Position numbers and translations under genes: made by a program. Below, piece after piece: positions 42,014 through 51,163 of a DNA stretch of 64,000 nucleotides. The stretch is taken from the NCBI GenBank assembly GCA_036262055.1, contig DATAJP010000002.1:888177-952176 (forward strand), written 5' to 3'. The notes beneath the pieces were generated by a model that saw only the letters and a program-made list of their open reading frames with translations, did no database searches and was not told the origin of the DNA. Each line of letters opens with the position of its first letter. Within the stretch, counting starts at the first letter, position 1. The stretch comes from Ignavibacteria bacterium. Lineage in GTDB: Bacteria; Bacteroidota; Ignavibacteria; Tepidaquicellales; Tepidaquicellaceae.

Positions 42014-42964
42014 TTAAAGATTAAACTTTTTATTGTAATCCATATCCATCCATATTGCAAATAGTATGGACTGAAATGTCATTAATATTGAAAAAATTAA
42101 AATAATTAAAGTGGTTTGCGGAGCCTTTCCTTCGGTAAAATAATAATAAATAAACCTTATGGTGAAAGGAATTATTATTGCAACAATATTTAGCAAAGCA
42201 AACAAGTAAAATAAAATAAGCGGATGAAAATCAAGCACGATATATCTTTTCCATAATCTTCTGAAAAATAATTTAGTCAGAAGCCAGCTTGTCTTGGGAA
42301 CGTATTTATATAATTTAATTTTACTTTTTTCTCGGTCATAAACTGGACGAACTTGTTGGTCGGAAACTTTAAATCTTTCTATATTCAACATGCATAAAAT
42401 ATCCGCGTTGTATCCGTAACCCTTTGTCATTTTTTCAATCGGAATATTTCTCAAAGCTGAGTTTTTTATTATCGTATATCCGCATTGAGGATCCATCAGA
42501 GAATAATACCCTGTCGCAAATTTCGTCATAATAGTAAGAAATGCATTTCCGAAAAACCTATGTTTTGGCATAGAGTCGATATTCTGATGAAGTAAGCGAT
42601 TTCCTTTAACGTAGTCCAATTCTTTCTCAATCATTTTATCAAGCAATAATGCAAGGTCGTCCGGATGCATCTGATTATCACCAGCCATAACAGCAGTTAT
42701 ATCAATATCAGGATTGTTTTTACTATAAACATATCCGTCAATTAAGGACTGACCCAATCCGAGATTTTTTTCATGATTAATTATTTCAATTCTCGGATCC
42801 TTACTCTTACAAGCATTAATTTTCTCAAGTGTTTTATCTTTACTTGCATCATTTACAACATAAATTTTGTCAACATAGTCAGGTATTCCCTCCAATGTTT
42901 CAGGAATCAGAAGCTCTTCGTTATATGCAGGAATTGAAACGGCTATGTTATAACCTTTATACAA
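42014..42964 (-). CDS. Family 2 glycosyltransferase (polyprenol-phosphate type)
   Basis: 316 residues. YNIAVSIPAYNEELLIPETL, IYVVNDASKDKT and ITAVMAGDNQMHPDDL show the GT-A/DPM1 pattern. Two C-terminal membrane helices (about 240-310) are present. It could load a sugar onto polyprenyl phosphate for the GT39-like enzyme. It overlaps the epimerase gene by 8 bases. Confidence 0.85.
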   Translation of the reverse strand: MYKGYNIAVSIPAYNEELLIPETLEGIPDYVDKIYVVNDASKDKTLEKINACKSKDPRIEIINHEKNLGLGQSLIDGYVYSKNNPDIDITAVMAGDNQMHPDDLALLLDKMIEKELDYVKGNRLLHQNIDSMPKHRFFGNAFLTIMTKFATGYYSLMDPQCGYTIIKNSALRNIPIEKMTKGYGYNADILCMLNIERFKVSDQQVRPVYDREKSKIKLYKYVPKTSWLLTKLFFRRLWKRYIVLDFHPLILFYLFALLNIVAIIIPFTIRFIYYYFTEGKAPQTTLIILIFSILMTFQSILFAIWMDMDYNKKFNL

Positions 42965-43949
42965 GCTTCAGCTCCTTTTTGAAATACTCTTTTCCCCAAT
43001 TAACAGTCTGTTCAAGCCCTTCCCTGAAATTTGTTACAAACTCAATTCCGAAATCTTCCTTAATTTTTTTATTGTCGATGTCAAAAACTTTTATATCACC
43101 CGGCATCCAGTCATCATAAATTATTTGCTGATTTTTAATTCCGAGGATGTCAGCAACCATATTTGCAAGTTCTTTAACAGTAACTTTTATTCCTGACGCA
43201 CAGTTATAAACCTGTGCTTCAGATTTTTTTGAAGCAGCAGACATCAAGTTTGCCTTCACAACATCTTTGACGTAAGTAAACGAACGCTGCTGTGTGCCGT
43301 CTCCGTATATTTTTATAGGTTCGCCTTTTAACATTTTCCTTGTAAAAATGGAAACTACTCCGCCAACGTCGCTCGACTCCTGTCTTGGTCCATAGACATG
43401 AAAATACCTTAATACTGTAGTATTTAAACCATATAAATGATTAAAAGTTTTTGCGTATTTCTCGCCGGCAAGCTTGCTCACGCCATAATATGAAGAGGGA
43501 ACAAGCGGATGCTGTTCATCCTGCGGAAAATATTGCGCTTCACCATATACAGAGCCCGTGGATGCGTGAACAAATTTTTTAACTTTATGTTTCACAGCAA
43601 GCTCGAGCAGATTGAACGCTCCCTTCGCGTTAATATCAAGGTCAAGCCGTGGATTATTCATGCAAATAGTTTTTTTCGATGCTGCCTGATGAAATACAAC
43701 TTCAACGCCTTTATATAATTCATCCAGCTGTTCAAAATCCAGCACATCACATTTGACCTCTTGAAAATTCGGATATTGTTTTAAGTGTGCAAGATTTTCT
43801 TCTTTACCTGCGAAATAATTATCTACGCTTATTGTATCAACATCCATTTTTACAAGTTCTTCAACCAAGTGACTTCCTATAAATCCCGCTCCACCGGTTA
43901 CTAAAGCTTTTTTATATGGAAAAGTTTTTTTATCAATCATTGTGATCAA
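42957..43949 (-). CDS. NAD-dependent sugar epimerase/dehydratase (extended SDR)
   Basis: 330 residues. The Rossmann start is ALVTGGAGFIGSHLVEEL, the catalytic pattern is STGSVYG...YYGVSKLAGEKY (Tyr-x3-Lys), and RQESSDVGGVVSIF and GDGTQQRSFTYVKDVV complete the UDP-glucose 4-epimerase-like family. It would interconvert a nucleotide sugar such as UDP-GlcNAc/GalNAc or a uronic acid. Overlap with the next gene is 4 bases. Confidence 0.87.
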   Translation of the reverse strand: MITMIDKKTFPYKKALVTGGAGFIGSHLVEELVKMDVDTISVDNYFAGKEENLAHLKQYPNFQEVKCDVLDFEQLDELYKGVEVVFHQAASKKTICMNNPRLDLDINAKGAFNLLELAVKHKVKKFVHASTGSVYGEAQYFPQDEQHPLVPSSYYGVSKLAGEKYAKTFNHLYGLNTTVLRYFHVYGPRQESSDVGGVVSIFTRKMLKGEPIKIYGDGTQQRSFTYVKDVVKANLMSAASKKSEAQVYNCASGIKVTVKELANMVADILGIKNQQIIYDDWMPGDIKVFDIDNKKIKEDFGIEFVTNFREGLEQTVNWGKEYFKKELKLV

Positions 43950-45115
43950 TTGTTAATAGTTTTATATAATTTTTCTGCAATTAAAGAGCTCCTACGTCTT
44001 TTTGCTTCTTCAAATGAATTAAAAACCAAATTTTTCTTCAGTTCGTTATTCCCTAATAATTTTTTTATACTTTCTGCAAGTAACTCAGCATCATCTTTTT
44101 CAACTACATATCCCCATCCTGATTCTTTTGCACTCACAGTATGAAAAGATTCAGGAGGTGAAAACACAAGTATCGGGGTTCCGGAGACAAGATAGTCAAG
44201 AGCCTTAGTTGCATAAACGGTTTTCACTTCAAGCGGTGAACAGTTCTTGAATGATAAAGGTAAAAATAAAATATCGGATTTCATCTGCATTTCAAATGCT
44301 TCTTTCATGTCAACCCAGTTATAAGTAATTCTTTCATCAAAAATTCCGTAACGTTTTAATGTTTCATTATCAAAACTGCACAAAATAGTAACTTTTATAT
44401 CCCCCCCTAAATAATCAAGAGACTTTATTAAAACTTTAATTGCATCAAGATTCATCCCGTTGCTAATGTTACCAGTATATAAAATTTTTGCAGAACCCGA
44501 AACAGTATAAGAATTTTTTAATTCAAATCCTTCAAGCTTATCATCGGAAATGCTATGAGGAAACAAATCCGTTTTTAAGCATCTGTTATATTTTTCATCA
44601 TAAAAATTTTTCTGTATGCCAGTCATGCAGAACACTTTATAAGAATTTGTTAAAATTTCTTTTTCGTATTCCGCGGCTAATTTTCCGTTAATAGATTCAG
44701 CCGTATAATTTTCCTGCCAGAGGTCGTGCATATATGCTATAAACGGAATATTTTCTTCCTTAGCAGCAAGAAAAGCGGCAACAAAAAAAACAGAGTTTGG
44801 GTAAACTCCCATTATATAATCCGCTTTTTTTTCCTTAGCTTTTTGCTTTATTTTATTTTTTATATAACCAATAAACTTATATGAATATTTTTCAAAAATT
44901 CTTTGAAAAATTTTTAAGTTGAATTTCACATAGGTGGTTTCGCAATTTAGTTTAAAGCTCTTATCTGATTTTGCTTCATATTGCCATCCGCCAATAGCAT
45001 AAACTTTACCTTTGTAATTATTTATCAGATTGCTCATAAGTATCGAAGAACCGACAATCAATGGAGGAAGAGTTCTGCAAACAACGAGAAGCTTTTTTGA
45101 ATCAGGTTTTTTCAA
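43946..45115 (-). CDS. GT-B glycosyltransferase (family 4-like)
   Basis: 389 residues. The N-terminus KKLLVVCRTLPPLIVGSSI and the middle AYMHDLWQENYTAES, KILYTGNIS, ITYNWVDMKEAFEMQMKSDILFLPLSF, and SGTPILVFSPPES follow the GT4 group acting on exopolysaccharides. It overlaps the oxidoreductase gene by 14 bases. Specificity unknown. Confidence 0.82.
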   Translation of the reverse strand: MKKPDSKKLLVVCRTLPPLIVGSSILMSNLINNYKGKVYAIGGWQYEAKSDKSFKLNCETTYVKFNLKIFQRIFEKYSYKFIGYIKNKIKQKAKEKKADYIMGVYPNSVFFVAAFLAAKEENIPFIAYMHDLWQENYTAESINGKLAAEYEKEILTNSYKVFCMTGIQKNFYDEKYNRCLKTDLFPHSISDDKLEGFELKNSYTVSGSAKILYTGNISNGMNLDAIKVLIKSLDYLGGDIKVTILCSFDNETLKRYGIFDERITYNWVDMKEAFEMQMKSDILFLPLSFKNCSPLEVKTVYATKALDYLVSGTPILVFSPPESFHTVSAKESGWGYVVEKDDAELLAESIKKLLGNNELKKNLVFNSFEEAKRRRSSLIAEKLYKTINN

Positions 45116-46181
45116 TTTCCTCCAACACGTTATAAGCCGAATCTACACAAGTTGTCAATTTTCCGCTGAATATAGTAAATATGTTAGGAGTATGCTTAAT
45201 CAACAAAGTCGGTCTTGCATCATCGAGCTCTTGTTCAGGAAGAACCACACGGGTAGTAATCCACGATTCCTTCCACTTCATATCTTTTATTATCGGAAAA
45301 AATCTTTGCGCCTGCTCCATTAGTTCAAATTCCACCAATCCGTCAAACGGGTCCCATCCTGTTCTGTTAGAGCCCTTATGATTTTGCAAAACAGAATAAG
45401 TCACGTGATATAAAATAAATTCCCCGTGAGATAATCCTTTTGGCATTAAAGAACAGAACGGTCCGTCCATTATTGTTACTCCGAAAGCATCCGGCGGCTT
45501 GCTCATTTGTAAAATCGGCATCACGCATAGTTCTGCCTGCGCAGGAATTTCTTTTCCGTCAATCATGCGGGACATTTCAGAAATTCCTGAATATGTTGCA
45601 TTAATAACAAAGTCACCCGTTAGTTTATAATTATTGTTAAGCTCAACAGTGACAGGACTTCCGAGAGTAATTCTTCGTGGATAAGCATTCCTGATTATAC
45701 GAATATTTTTATTTTCACGGATTCTATAAATAATATTTTGCCTCAATTTGAAATAATCGAAAATAGTTTCCGGAGTTATCCAGCACTCATCGACCAAATT
45801 CCGGTTCAGAATTTTTTTGTCCGGAAATCCTTTTTTCAAAGGAAGTTTTAGCGCTTTACAAAAATCAATAAATCCCTGCGTATCGGTATGCGAACCGTTC
45901 TTTGCTATAGCATAATATTTTTTAAAATCACCGACTATGCAATCGCCATACATATCCTTAAAAGATTCAAGACCTTTAATTGATTCTTTGCCAGTCTGCA
46001 AGCTTCTTGGATAATGATACCCCAGATGTATTCTGTTTTGATTAACCATTGAAGCTTCAAGAAGCACATCATAATTTTTTTCAACAACTGTAACCTTATG
46101 TCCCTTTTCTGCAAGAATAATTGCATTTGTTAAACCGAAAATCCCGCCGCCTATTATTATTATACTGTACTTATCCGCCAA
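45102..46181 (-). CDS. FAD-dependent oxidoreductase (DAO family)
   Basis: 359 residues. The dinucleotide fold starts YSIIIIGGGIFGLTNAIILAEKGHKVTVVEK (GGGIFG) and contains NQNRIHLGYHYPRS, as seen in D-amino-acid-oxidase-like enzymes linked to surface polysaccharide loci. It may oxidise an amino sugar or a linked amino acid. It overlaps the SDR gene by 11 bases and the glycosyltransferase gene by 14. Confidence 0.8.
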   Translation of the reverse strand: MADKYSIIIIGGGIFGLTNAIILAEKGHKVTVVEKNYDVLLEASMVNQNRIHLGYHYPRSLQTGKESIKGLESFKDMYGDCIVGDFKKYYAIAKNGSHTDTQGFIDFCKALKLPLKKGFPDKKILNRNLVDECWITPETIFDYFKLRQNIIYRIRENKNIRIIRNAYPRRITLGSPVTVELNNNYKLTGDFVINATYSGISEMSRMIDGKEIPAQAELCVMPILQMSKPPDAFGVTIMDGPFCSLMPKGLSHGEFILYHVTYSVLQNHKGSNRTGWDPFDGLVEFELMEQAQRFFPIIKDMKWKESWITTRVVLPEQELDDARPTLLIKHTPNIFTIFSGKLTTCVDSAYNVLEEIEKT

Positions 46182-46848
46182 AAAATTGTCCCCCGTTTAT
46201 ATGTAATATTTGCCCTGTAATATTTTTTTCCGAAACTAAAAATAAAATTGCATCTGCGCATTCTGTCGGGGTAATAAGTTTTTTTGTCAGACTCGCATCC
46301 ATATGTTTTTTTCTGAAATCGTCAGTCATTCGTTTATGAACGGGGCTTCCATCTATAAGACCCGGAGCAATTGCATTAACTCGTATATCCGGTGCAAGCT
46401 CGCGTGCAAGGCTTCGCGTTAATGAAATTAATCCTCCTTTAACAGTAGCATACGAAGGGTCATAGCTGCCTTTATAAGCGGCAATTGAAGAAACAAGTAT
46501 GATGCATGAATTATTTTTTAATTTTTTTCTTAAATATTTTATTAAAAGAAATGGTCCTTTTAGATGTATGTTAATCATTTTATCAAAATGCTCTTCGGTA
46601 GATTCGGTTAAATTCATTTGCGGTTCATATCCCGAAGTTATTACTAATGCATCAAGTTCCGGAATTTTCATGTTTCCAATTTCTTTTACATCAATATTTT
46701 CAAAATCTATCTTAAAAATATTTTTTCCGGATTCTTTTGATGATGAACCGTAACAATTGTATCCATTCTTTTCAAAAAGATTTTTCACCGCTGTGCCAAG
46801 CGTCCCCGTAATTCCCGCAATGAAGATATTTTTATTTTTAGCTGGCAT
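46171..46848 (-). CDS. Short-chain dehydrogenase/reductase
   Basis: 225 residues. The cofactor site is GITGTLGTAV (TGxxxGxG-like), the active site Ser in LVSSIAAYKGS and Tyr-x3-Lys in YATVKGG, followed by RVNAIAPGLIDGSP. Probably an NAD(P)-dependent reductase of a sugar keto group or a side chain. 11-base overlaps on both sides imply obligatory co-expression. Confidence 0.87.
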   Translation of the reverse strand: MPAKNKNIFIAGITGTLGTAVKNLFEKNGYNCYGSSSKESGKNIFKIDFENIDVKEIGNMKIPELDALVITSGYEPQMNLTESTEEHFDKMINIHLKGPFLLIKYLRKKLKNNSCIILVSSIAAYKGSYDPSYATVKGGLISLTRSLARELAPDIRVNAIAPGLIDGSPVHKRMTDDFRKKHMDASLTKKLITPTECADAILFLVSEKNITGQILHINGGQFFGG

Positions 46849-48262
46849 TATTTATATATCTGAGTACATTCTTTGCAGCTTCGGACCCGAATGCTTTAAA
46901 ATTCTTTGATATGAAATTATCAATCGAGCTTATATAACTATTACTTGTTTTACCTTCAAAAAAATATGTGGTTAGTTCTTTTAAATCATTTGCTGTATAA
47001 CAGACAGGAAAGTTGTAATCTCTATATAGAGATTCATTCTGTCCGATAAAATTTTCATTTACATTAATAACAGCTACCGGAATTCTCTTAATTAAAGCAT
47101 CGTTCGAAATAGCCGAATTGTATACACACATTAAATCTGCAATTTTAAACGTATCTTCGTAACACATATTTTTATTATCAAAAACTTTTATTTCCGGATA
47201 ACTCTCTTTAATAAAATCATAATCTGAAATTTTTTCAGATGGATGAATTTTAATTATTCCTTTAATCTGTCCGTTTGAACTTTGAATTGCTTCGCCAAAT
47301 AGATTTACAAGTTTTATCCTTAAATCTTGCAGTGTCGGATTCGTAGCAAGTAATATGATTTTATCGTCGTTCTGAAACCCATATCTTTTTTTAATTTCCG
47401 AATCCTTGTGTTCATCAGTACTAAATTGAGTTGCCCCTGTAACGTAAATTTCTTCAGAAGTTACTCCTATAATCTCGTAAAGTTTTTTCTGTTTTTCACC
47501 CCATGAAAAAACCTTATCCGCTATCAGAGGACTATATGCAAATTTATTTGCAATAATACCATGTGACATAGTGTAAACAGGAATAAACATCTTTTTAGCA
47601 ACTGACGCAAGAACCGATAAAATATTCAACCTATCGTATTCAACTATAATATATGATGACTTCAAAATTGAAAGAATACTTTTAAATATAAGAACATAAA
47701 TTGTTTGGATTATGATTTCATTAATAATTCTTATCGCAAAATAATTCGGCAATTTATTGTTCTTTACAAAATCATTCACCTTAGTTTTTAACTCCGGCTT
47801 TATTTTAGAATATATTGAATTCCATTTTTTTAGGTTTGGATTATTTAAATTCTCCAAAGAAAAAACATATTTTGGTTTTACTTCCGTAAATTTACCATAG
47901 AACTTACCAAACTTTAAAAATGCTATGCAATTATCGACTTCCAATTCTTTAAGCAAAGGATAATTAATATTAAAAAAATGATTTCTATCCGAAGTAAAGG
48001 TCAACAATGGCAAATTTGTTGGTAAAGAACTGAAATCAAATACCTTGTTTTTATTTAAATGTGGTAATCCCCTTTTTTTAAGATAAAAATTCAGCAATCT
48101 GTCTTTTAATATTGCCGTATTCCTTTCATCGCCCCTGCCGAGGTAAAACTGAACATATAAGAAATTTGCAATCAAACTACCGACAGGAATCGAATCGAAT
48201 TTTATTTCATTTAAATCCCGCTCAAACTTTATGAGCTTATCTTCATTAACAATGTGAGCCAT
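46838..48262 (-). CDS. GT-B-like surface-carbohydrate transferase
   Basis: 474 residues. The C-terminal half has YTMSHGIIANKFAYSPLIADKVFSWG-type elements, ILLATNPTLQD, IKIHPSE and the end region with IPVAVINVN. This pattern is seen in capsule, polysialyltransferase-like and CDP-glycerol-type enzymes (UDP-GlcNAc-epimerase-like fold). It resembles the gene at 60290-61471 in general plan. The donor could be a CMP-nonulosonate, but this is inference. Confidence 0.6.
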   Translation of the reverse strand: MAHIVNEDKLIKFERDLNEIKFDSIPVGSLIANFLYVQFYLGRGDERNTAILKDRLLNFYLKKRGLPHLNKNKVFDFSSLPTNLPLLTFTSDRNHFFNINYPLLKELEVDNCIAFLKFGKFYGKFTEVKPKYVFSLENLNNPNLKKWNSIYSKIKPELKTKVNDFVKNNKLPNYFAIRIINEIIIQTIYVLIFKSILSILKSSYIIVEYDRLNILSVLASVAKKMFIPVYTMSHGIIANKFAYSPLIADKVFSWGEKQKKLYEIIGVTSEEIYVTGATQFSTDEHKDSEIKKRYGFQNDDKIILLATNPTLQDLRIKLVNLFGEAIQSSNGQIKGIIKIHPSEKISDYDFIKESYPEIKVFDNKNMCYEDTFKIADLMCVYNSAISNDALIKRIPVAVINVNENFIGQNESLYRDYNFPVCYTANDLKELTTYFFEGKTSNSYISSIDNFISKNFKAFGSEAAKNVLRYINNAS

Positions 48263-48266
48263 AACA

Positions 48267-48977
48267 TCAGTTAACAGATCTTATTATGCAGAACGCTTCT
48301 GCATATTTTTTCCCGCATGAAACTCCCCATCTTTTTGCAAGAACTTCAAGCGCCTCGGGCGAACGCGGATGCGGATATTTTCTTTTCTCAAACTCGTATG
48401 ATTCCATTGCTTTTATCTTTGCCTTCAGGTCATCCTTTGAAATTTCAATAAATAAGTTTGGAACAAAATTGAAAGGCTCTGATGAAGCACGCCATTCTGT
48501 TCCTGAAGGAGTTTCAAAGCAAATTATCGTCTTTACATTTTCGGATTCCATCGGTCGCGTTGCCGTAATCACAGCTTCAAAAGTTCTTCTGTGGTCGATG
48601 TTCAAATCTCCGCCATGATGAGTGAAGATAACATCGGGATTAAACTTCTGTTTTTCGTTTTCTATGATTTTTATAATGTCGAGCAAATCCACTGAGTCAA
48701 ATCTGTTATCCGGTAAATCATATACGGATAAATTCTGATATCCGATTGCCTTCTGTGCAGACTTAATATTTTTCTTATGAATGGCTAACTCATCTTTCCA
48801 GTCTTCAGCACTTCGCTTATCCGAACGTGAAGTGATGCCTTCGCCAAGAATTAAAACTTTCGTTTTAACCTTATATTGTTTTATTAATCTGTGCATTGTT
48901 CCGCCCAATCCCAGAATTTCATCATCGGGATGAGCAACAACAATCATTATTTTTTTATTTTTTAGATATTCTAACAT
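48267..48977 (-). CDS. PIG-L family N-deacetylase
   Basis: 236 residues. VVAHPDDEILGLGG carries the zinc-binding AHPDDE motif and FTHHGGDLNIDHR the second metal site. The family removes acetyl groups from N-acetyl amino sugars. It overlaps the formyltransferase-like gene by 23 bases, which suggests a deacetylate-then-reformylate pair. Confidence 0.9.
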   Translation of the reverse strand: MLEYLKNKKIMIVVAHPDDEILGLGGTMHRLIKQYKVKTKVLILGEGITSRSDKRSAEDWKDELAIHKKNIKSAQKAIGYQNLSVYDLPDNRFDSVDLLDIIKIIENEKQKFNPDVIFTHHGGDLNIDHRRTFEAVITATRPMESENVKTIICFETPSGTEWRASSEPFNFVPNLFIEISKDDLKAKIKAMESYEFEKRKYPHPRSPEALEVLAKRWGVSCGKKYAEAFCIIRSVN

Positions 48978-49629
48978 CTGCTGTTATTGTTCCGTCGGCT
49001 TTTAAGCTCGCACGTGAAAACTCAAATTTTAAATGTTCAGTTTCAATATAAGCACTCGGATAATGCTCCGCATCAAGCATCCTTATGTAATCATAAACTT
49101 TATTTATAGCATCAAGATTTTTTATATCACTCTCTTCGGGTTTTCTTCTTTTAAATGTTACTGCTTCACCTTCCTGAGGAACAGGTGTTAATTTTTTGTC
49201 AATTATTTCCAGAATCATTTCTTTTATAAGCTCGTTTGCGCGGATAAAAATTTCCTCGGCAGTCCCGAGAAGCTCCAAATCTTTCTTTAAATAAATTCCG
49301 CCTTCATCGATTCCTTTCACAATCTGAAATGCGCTTAGCTTTGTTTTATAAATACCGCGTGTGATAAGATTCTGAAGCGGGCTTCCTCCTCTTCCGAACG
49401 GCAAATCCGTTATGTGAAACGCAATGCATTCGAAGTTGTCATAAATGTCTGCTTTTAAAATATGCGACCAGTGCGGAATAAAAATTTTTTCCGGCTTAAT
49501 TTCATTAAGCTTTTGTAAATTCAGGTCTTCTTTTTTATTAATCAAAAACCATTTAGCTTTGGTTTTGGAATTAAAAAAATCCGTTAAACCTTCATTCCAT
49601 TTTTTTTCCGATGCAATTACGTAGTTCAT
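48955..49629 (-). CDS. Formyltransferase-like protein (sugar N-formyltransferase family)
   Basis: 224 residues. The core shows IKPEKIFIPHWSHIL, CIAFHITDLPFGRGGSPLQN and IVKGIDEGGIYLKK, matching the formyl-transferase fold. His and Asp of the catalytic triad are visible, whereas the usual Asn before His is Ala. The HITDLPFGRGGSP variant is typical of enzymes from nonulosonic acid loci. It lies between pseI (4-base gap) and the PIG-L deacetylase (23-base overlap). Confidence 0.75.
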   Translation of the reverse strand: MNYVIASEKKWNEGLTDFFNSKTKAKWFLINKKEDLNLQKLNEIKPEKIFIPHWSHILKADIYDNFECIAFHITDLPFGRGGSPLQNLITRGIYKTKLSAFQIVKGIDEGGIYLKKDLELLGTAEEIFIRANELIKEMILEIIDKKLTPVPQEGEAVTFKRRKPEESDIKNLDAINKVYDYIRMLDAEHYPSAYIETEHLKFEFSRASLKADGTITADVRISKK

Positions 49630-49633
49630 ATTG

Positions 49634-50680
49634 TTATGTTAAAATATCAAACGTTAAAGGTGTTCCGGATTTAATATCTTTATTAGCTTTCTTGCCGAGA
49701 ATTATTTCGAAATACGCCGGCTGCAAGCCAAGTCCGGGTCTTATTACTCTGATATTATCTTTTGTAAATTCTTCACCTGCTTTAATATCTTTTACTGCAT
49801 AAATCGAGCGCTTATATAATAAGCTTTTTTCTTCAGCTTTTTGTATATCAAACTGCACTTTCCCCAAAGCAAGAAATGCTCTTTCGGATTCAATGACCAG
49901 TGATTTCATTTCATCCGGCTCCATTGAAAATGCGCTGTCAACTCCGCCGTCAGCACGTTTTAAAGTAAAATGCTTTTCAATTACTCTCGCACCAAGTGAA
50001 ACGGAAGCAATCGCCGCACCAATGCCCATCGTATGGTCTGATAAACCGATTATGCAGTCAAAAATTTCCCGCATGGCTGTTATGGTATTCAAATTCGTAT
50101 TTTCAGGTGTTGAAGGATAGGTACTTGTGCATTTTAGTAAAACAAGCTTATCGCATCCGTTTGTTTTCAGTGTCTGGACTGCAGTATAAATTTCTGCAAG
50201 TGAAGCAGCGCCTGTTGACATTATGACCGGCTTGCCGGTCGAAGCAACTTTTTTGAGTAAAGGCAAATCAGTGTTTTCAAATGAAGCAATCTTATAAAGA
50301 GGGACATTCAAGCTTTCAAGAAAATCGACTGATGATTCATCAAAAGGAGTGCTGAATGCAATCAATCCTTTTTCTTTTGCACGCTTGAAAATCGGCTCGT
50401 GCCATTCCCAGGGAGTATATGCCTCCTTATAAAGTTCATGAAGTTCCTTGCCATACCATAAAGAATTTTTATCAGTAATTGTATATGCACCGGGAATTGT
50501 CATCGTATCGGCAGTATATGTCTGAAGCTTTATTGCATCAACTCCTGTTTCCGCAGCAGCATCAACAATCGCAAAAGCCCTGTCAATAGACTGATTATGA
50601 TTACCTGACATCTCAGCAATAATAAACGGTTTGCTGTCAGAACTTATTTTTTTATTTTCTATTACTATTTCTTTATTCAA
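49634..50680 (-). CDS. pseI: Pseudaminic acid synthase (NeuB family)
   Basis: 348 residues. PFIIAEMSGNHNQSIDRA, GVDAIKLQTYTADT, STPFDESSVDFLE, KIASFE, CIIGLSDHTMG, RVIEKHFTL and ADGGVDSAFSMEPDE are conserved through the NeuB TIM barrel, with the SMEPDE variant typical of PseI. A C-terminal SAF (antifreeze-like) domain starts YKRSIYAVKDIKAGE (about 282). It condenses a 6-deoxy-diacetamido-altrose with phosphoenolpyruvate to give pseudaminic acid. Full family length. Confidence 0.92.
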   Translation of the reverse strand: MNKEIVIENKKISSDSKPFIIAEMSGNHNQSIDRAFAIVDAAAETGVDAIKLQTYTADTMTIPGAYTITDKNSLWYGKELHELYKEAYTPWEWHEPIFKRAKEKGLIAFSTPFDESSVDFLESLNVPLYKIASFENTDLPLLKKVASTGKPVIMSTGAASLAEIYTAVQTLKTNGCDKLVLLKCTSTYPSTPENTNLNTITAMREIFDCIIGLSDHTMGIGAAIASVSLGARVIEKHFTLKRADGGVDSAFSMEPDEMKSLVIESERAFLALGKVQFDIQKAEEKSLLYKRSIYAVKDIKAGEEFTKDNIRVIRPGLGLQPAYFEIILGKKANKDIKSGTPLTFDILT

Positions 50681-50701
50681 TATATGTGTAAAATCAAATT
50701 A

Positions 50702-51163
50702 TTATATTTCAAAAATAAGTTTTATATATTTTCTGTGATTTATATCAACAGAACCAACTTCTTTAAAACCATAACCCCTAAAAGTTTTAAGCGAGGGCAA
50801 ATTATATTCAAGTATTAATGCTATCAATATTGCTTTTCCGGGTATGTCATTTTTAAGTTCGTTCATTGCAAGTTCGAGAATTTTTTTCCCATACCCCATA
50901 CCTCGCATTTTAACGTCAACAGAATAATCTATATGGTAATAACCGTCATCTTTTAACTCAAATCTAATCTGTCCTATGTGATTATCATTTTCTGAAACAA
51001 TATATAAAAAAGAATCATTATCATTTATTTTATTCTTGAACCATTTAACATGGTTTTCGTATTTAATTTTTTCCGGATTAATTGAATTTGCTCTTGTAAC
51101 GTCATCATTAGCCCATTCAAAATATAAATCCAAATCATTTATGTTTGCCTTGCGTATTTTCAA
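50702..51163 (-). CDS. GNAT N-acetyltransferase, probably in the PseH role
   Basis: 153 residues. The acetyl-CoA site is the YSVDVKMRGMGYGKKILELAM block (R/Q-x-x-G-x-G/A) and later YNLPSLKTFRGYGFKEVG. It has the size and start (IRKANINDLDLYFEWANDD) of acetyltransferases fused to or beside PseG, which acetylate the 4-amino group before hydrolysis. It overlaps pseG by 4 bases. The pathway position, not a diagnostic residue, supports the PseH role. Confidence 0.75.
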   Translation of the reverse strand: MKIRKANINDLDLYFEWANDDVTRANSINPEKIKYENHVKWFKNKINDNDSFLYIVSENDNHIGQIRFELKDDGYYHIDYSVDVKMRGMGYGKKILELAMNELKNDIPGKAILIALILEYNLPSLKTFRGYGFKEVGSVDINHRKYIKLIFEI

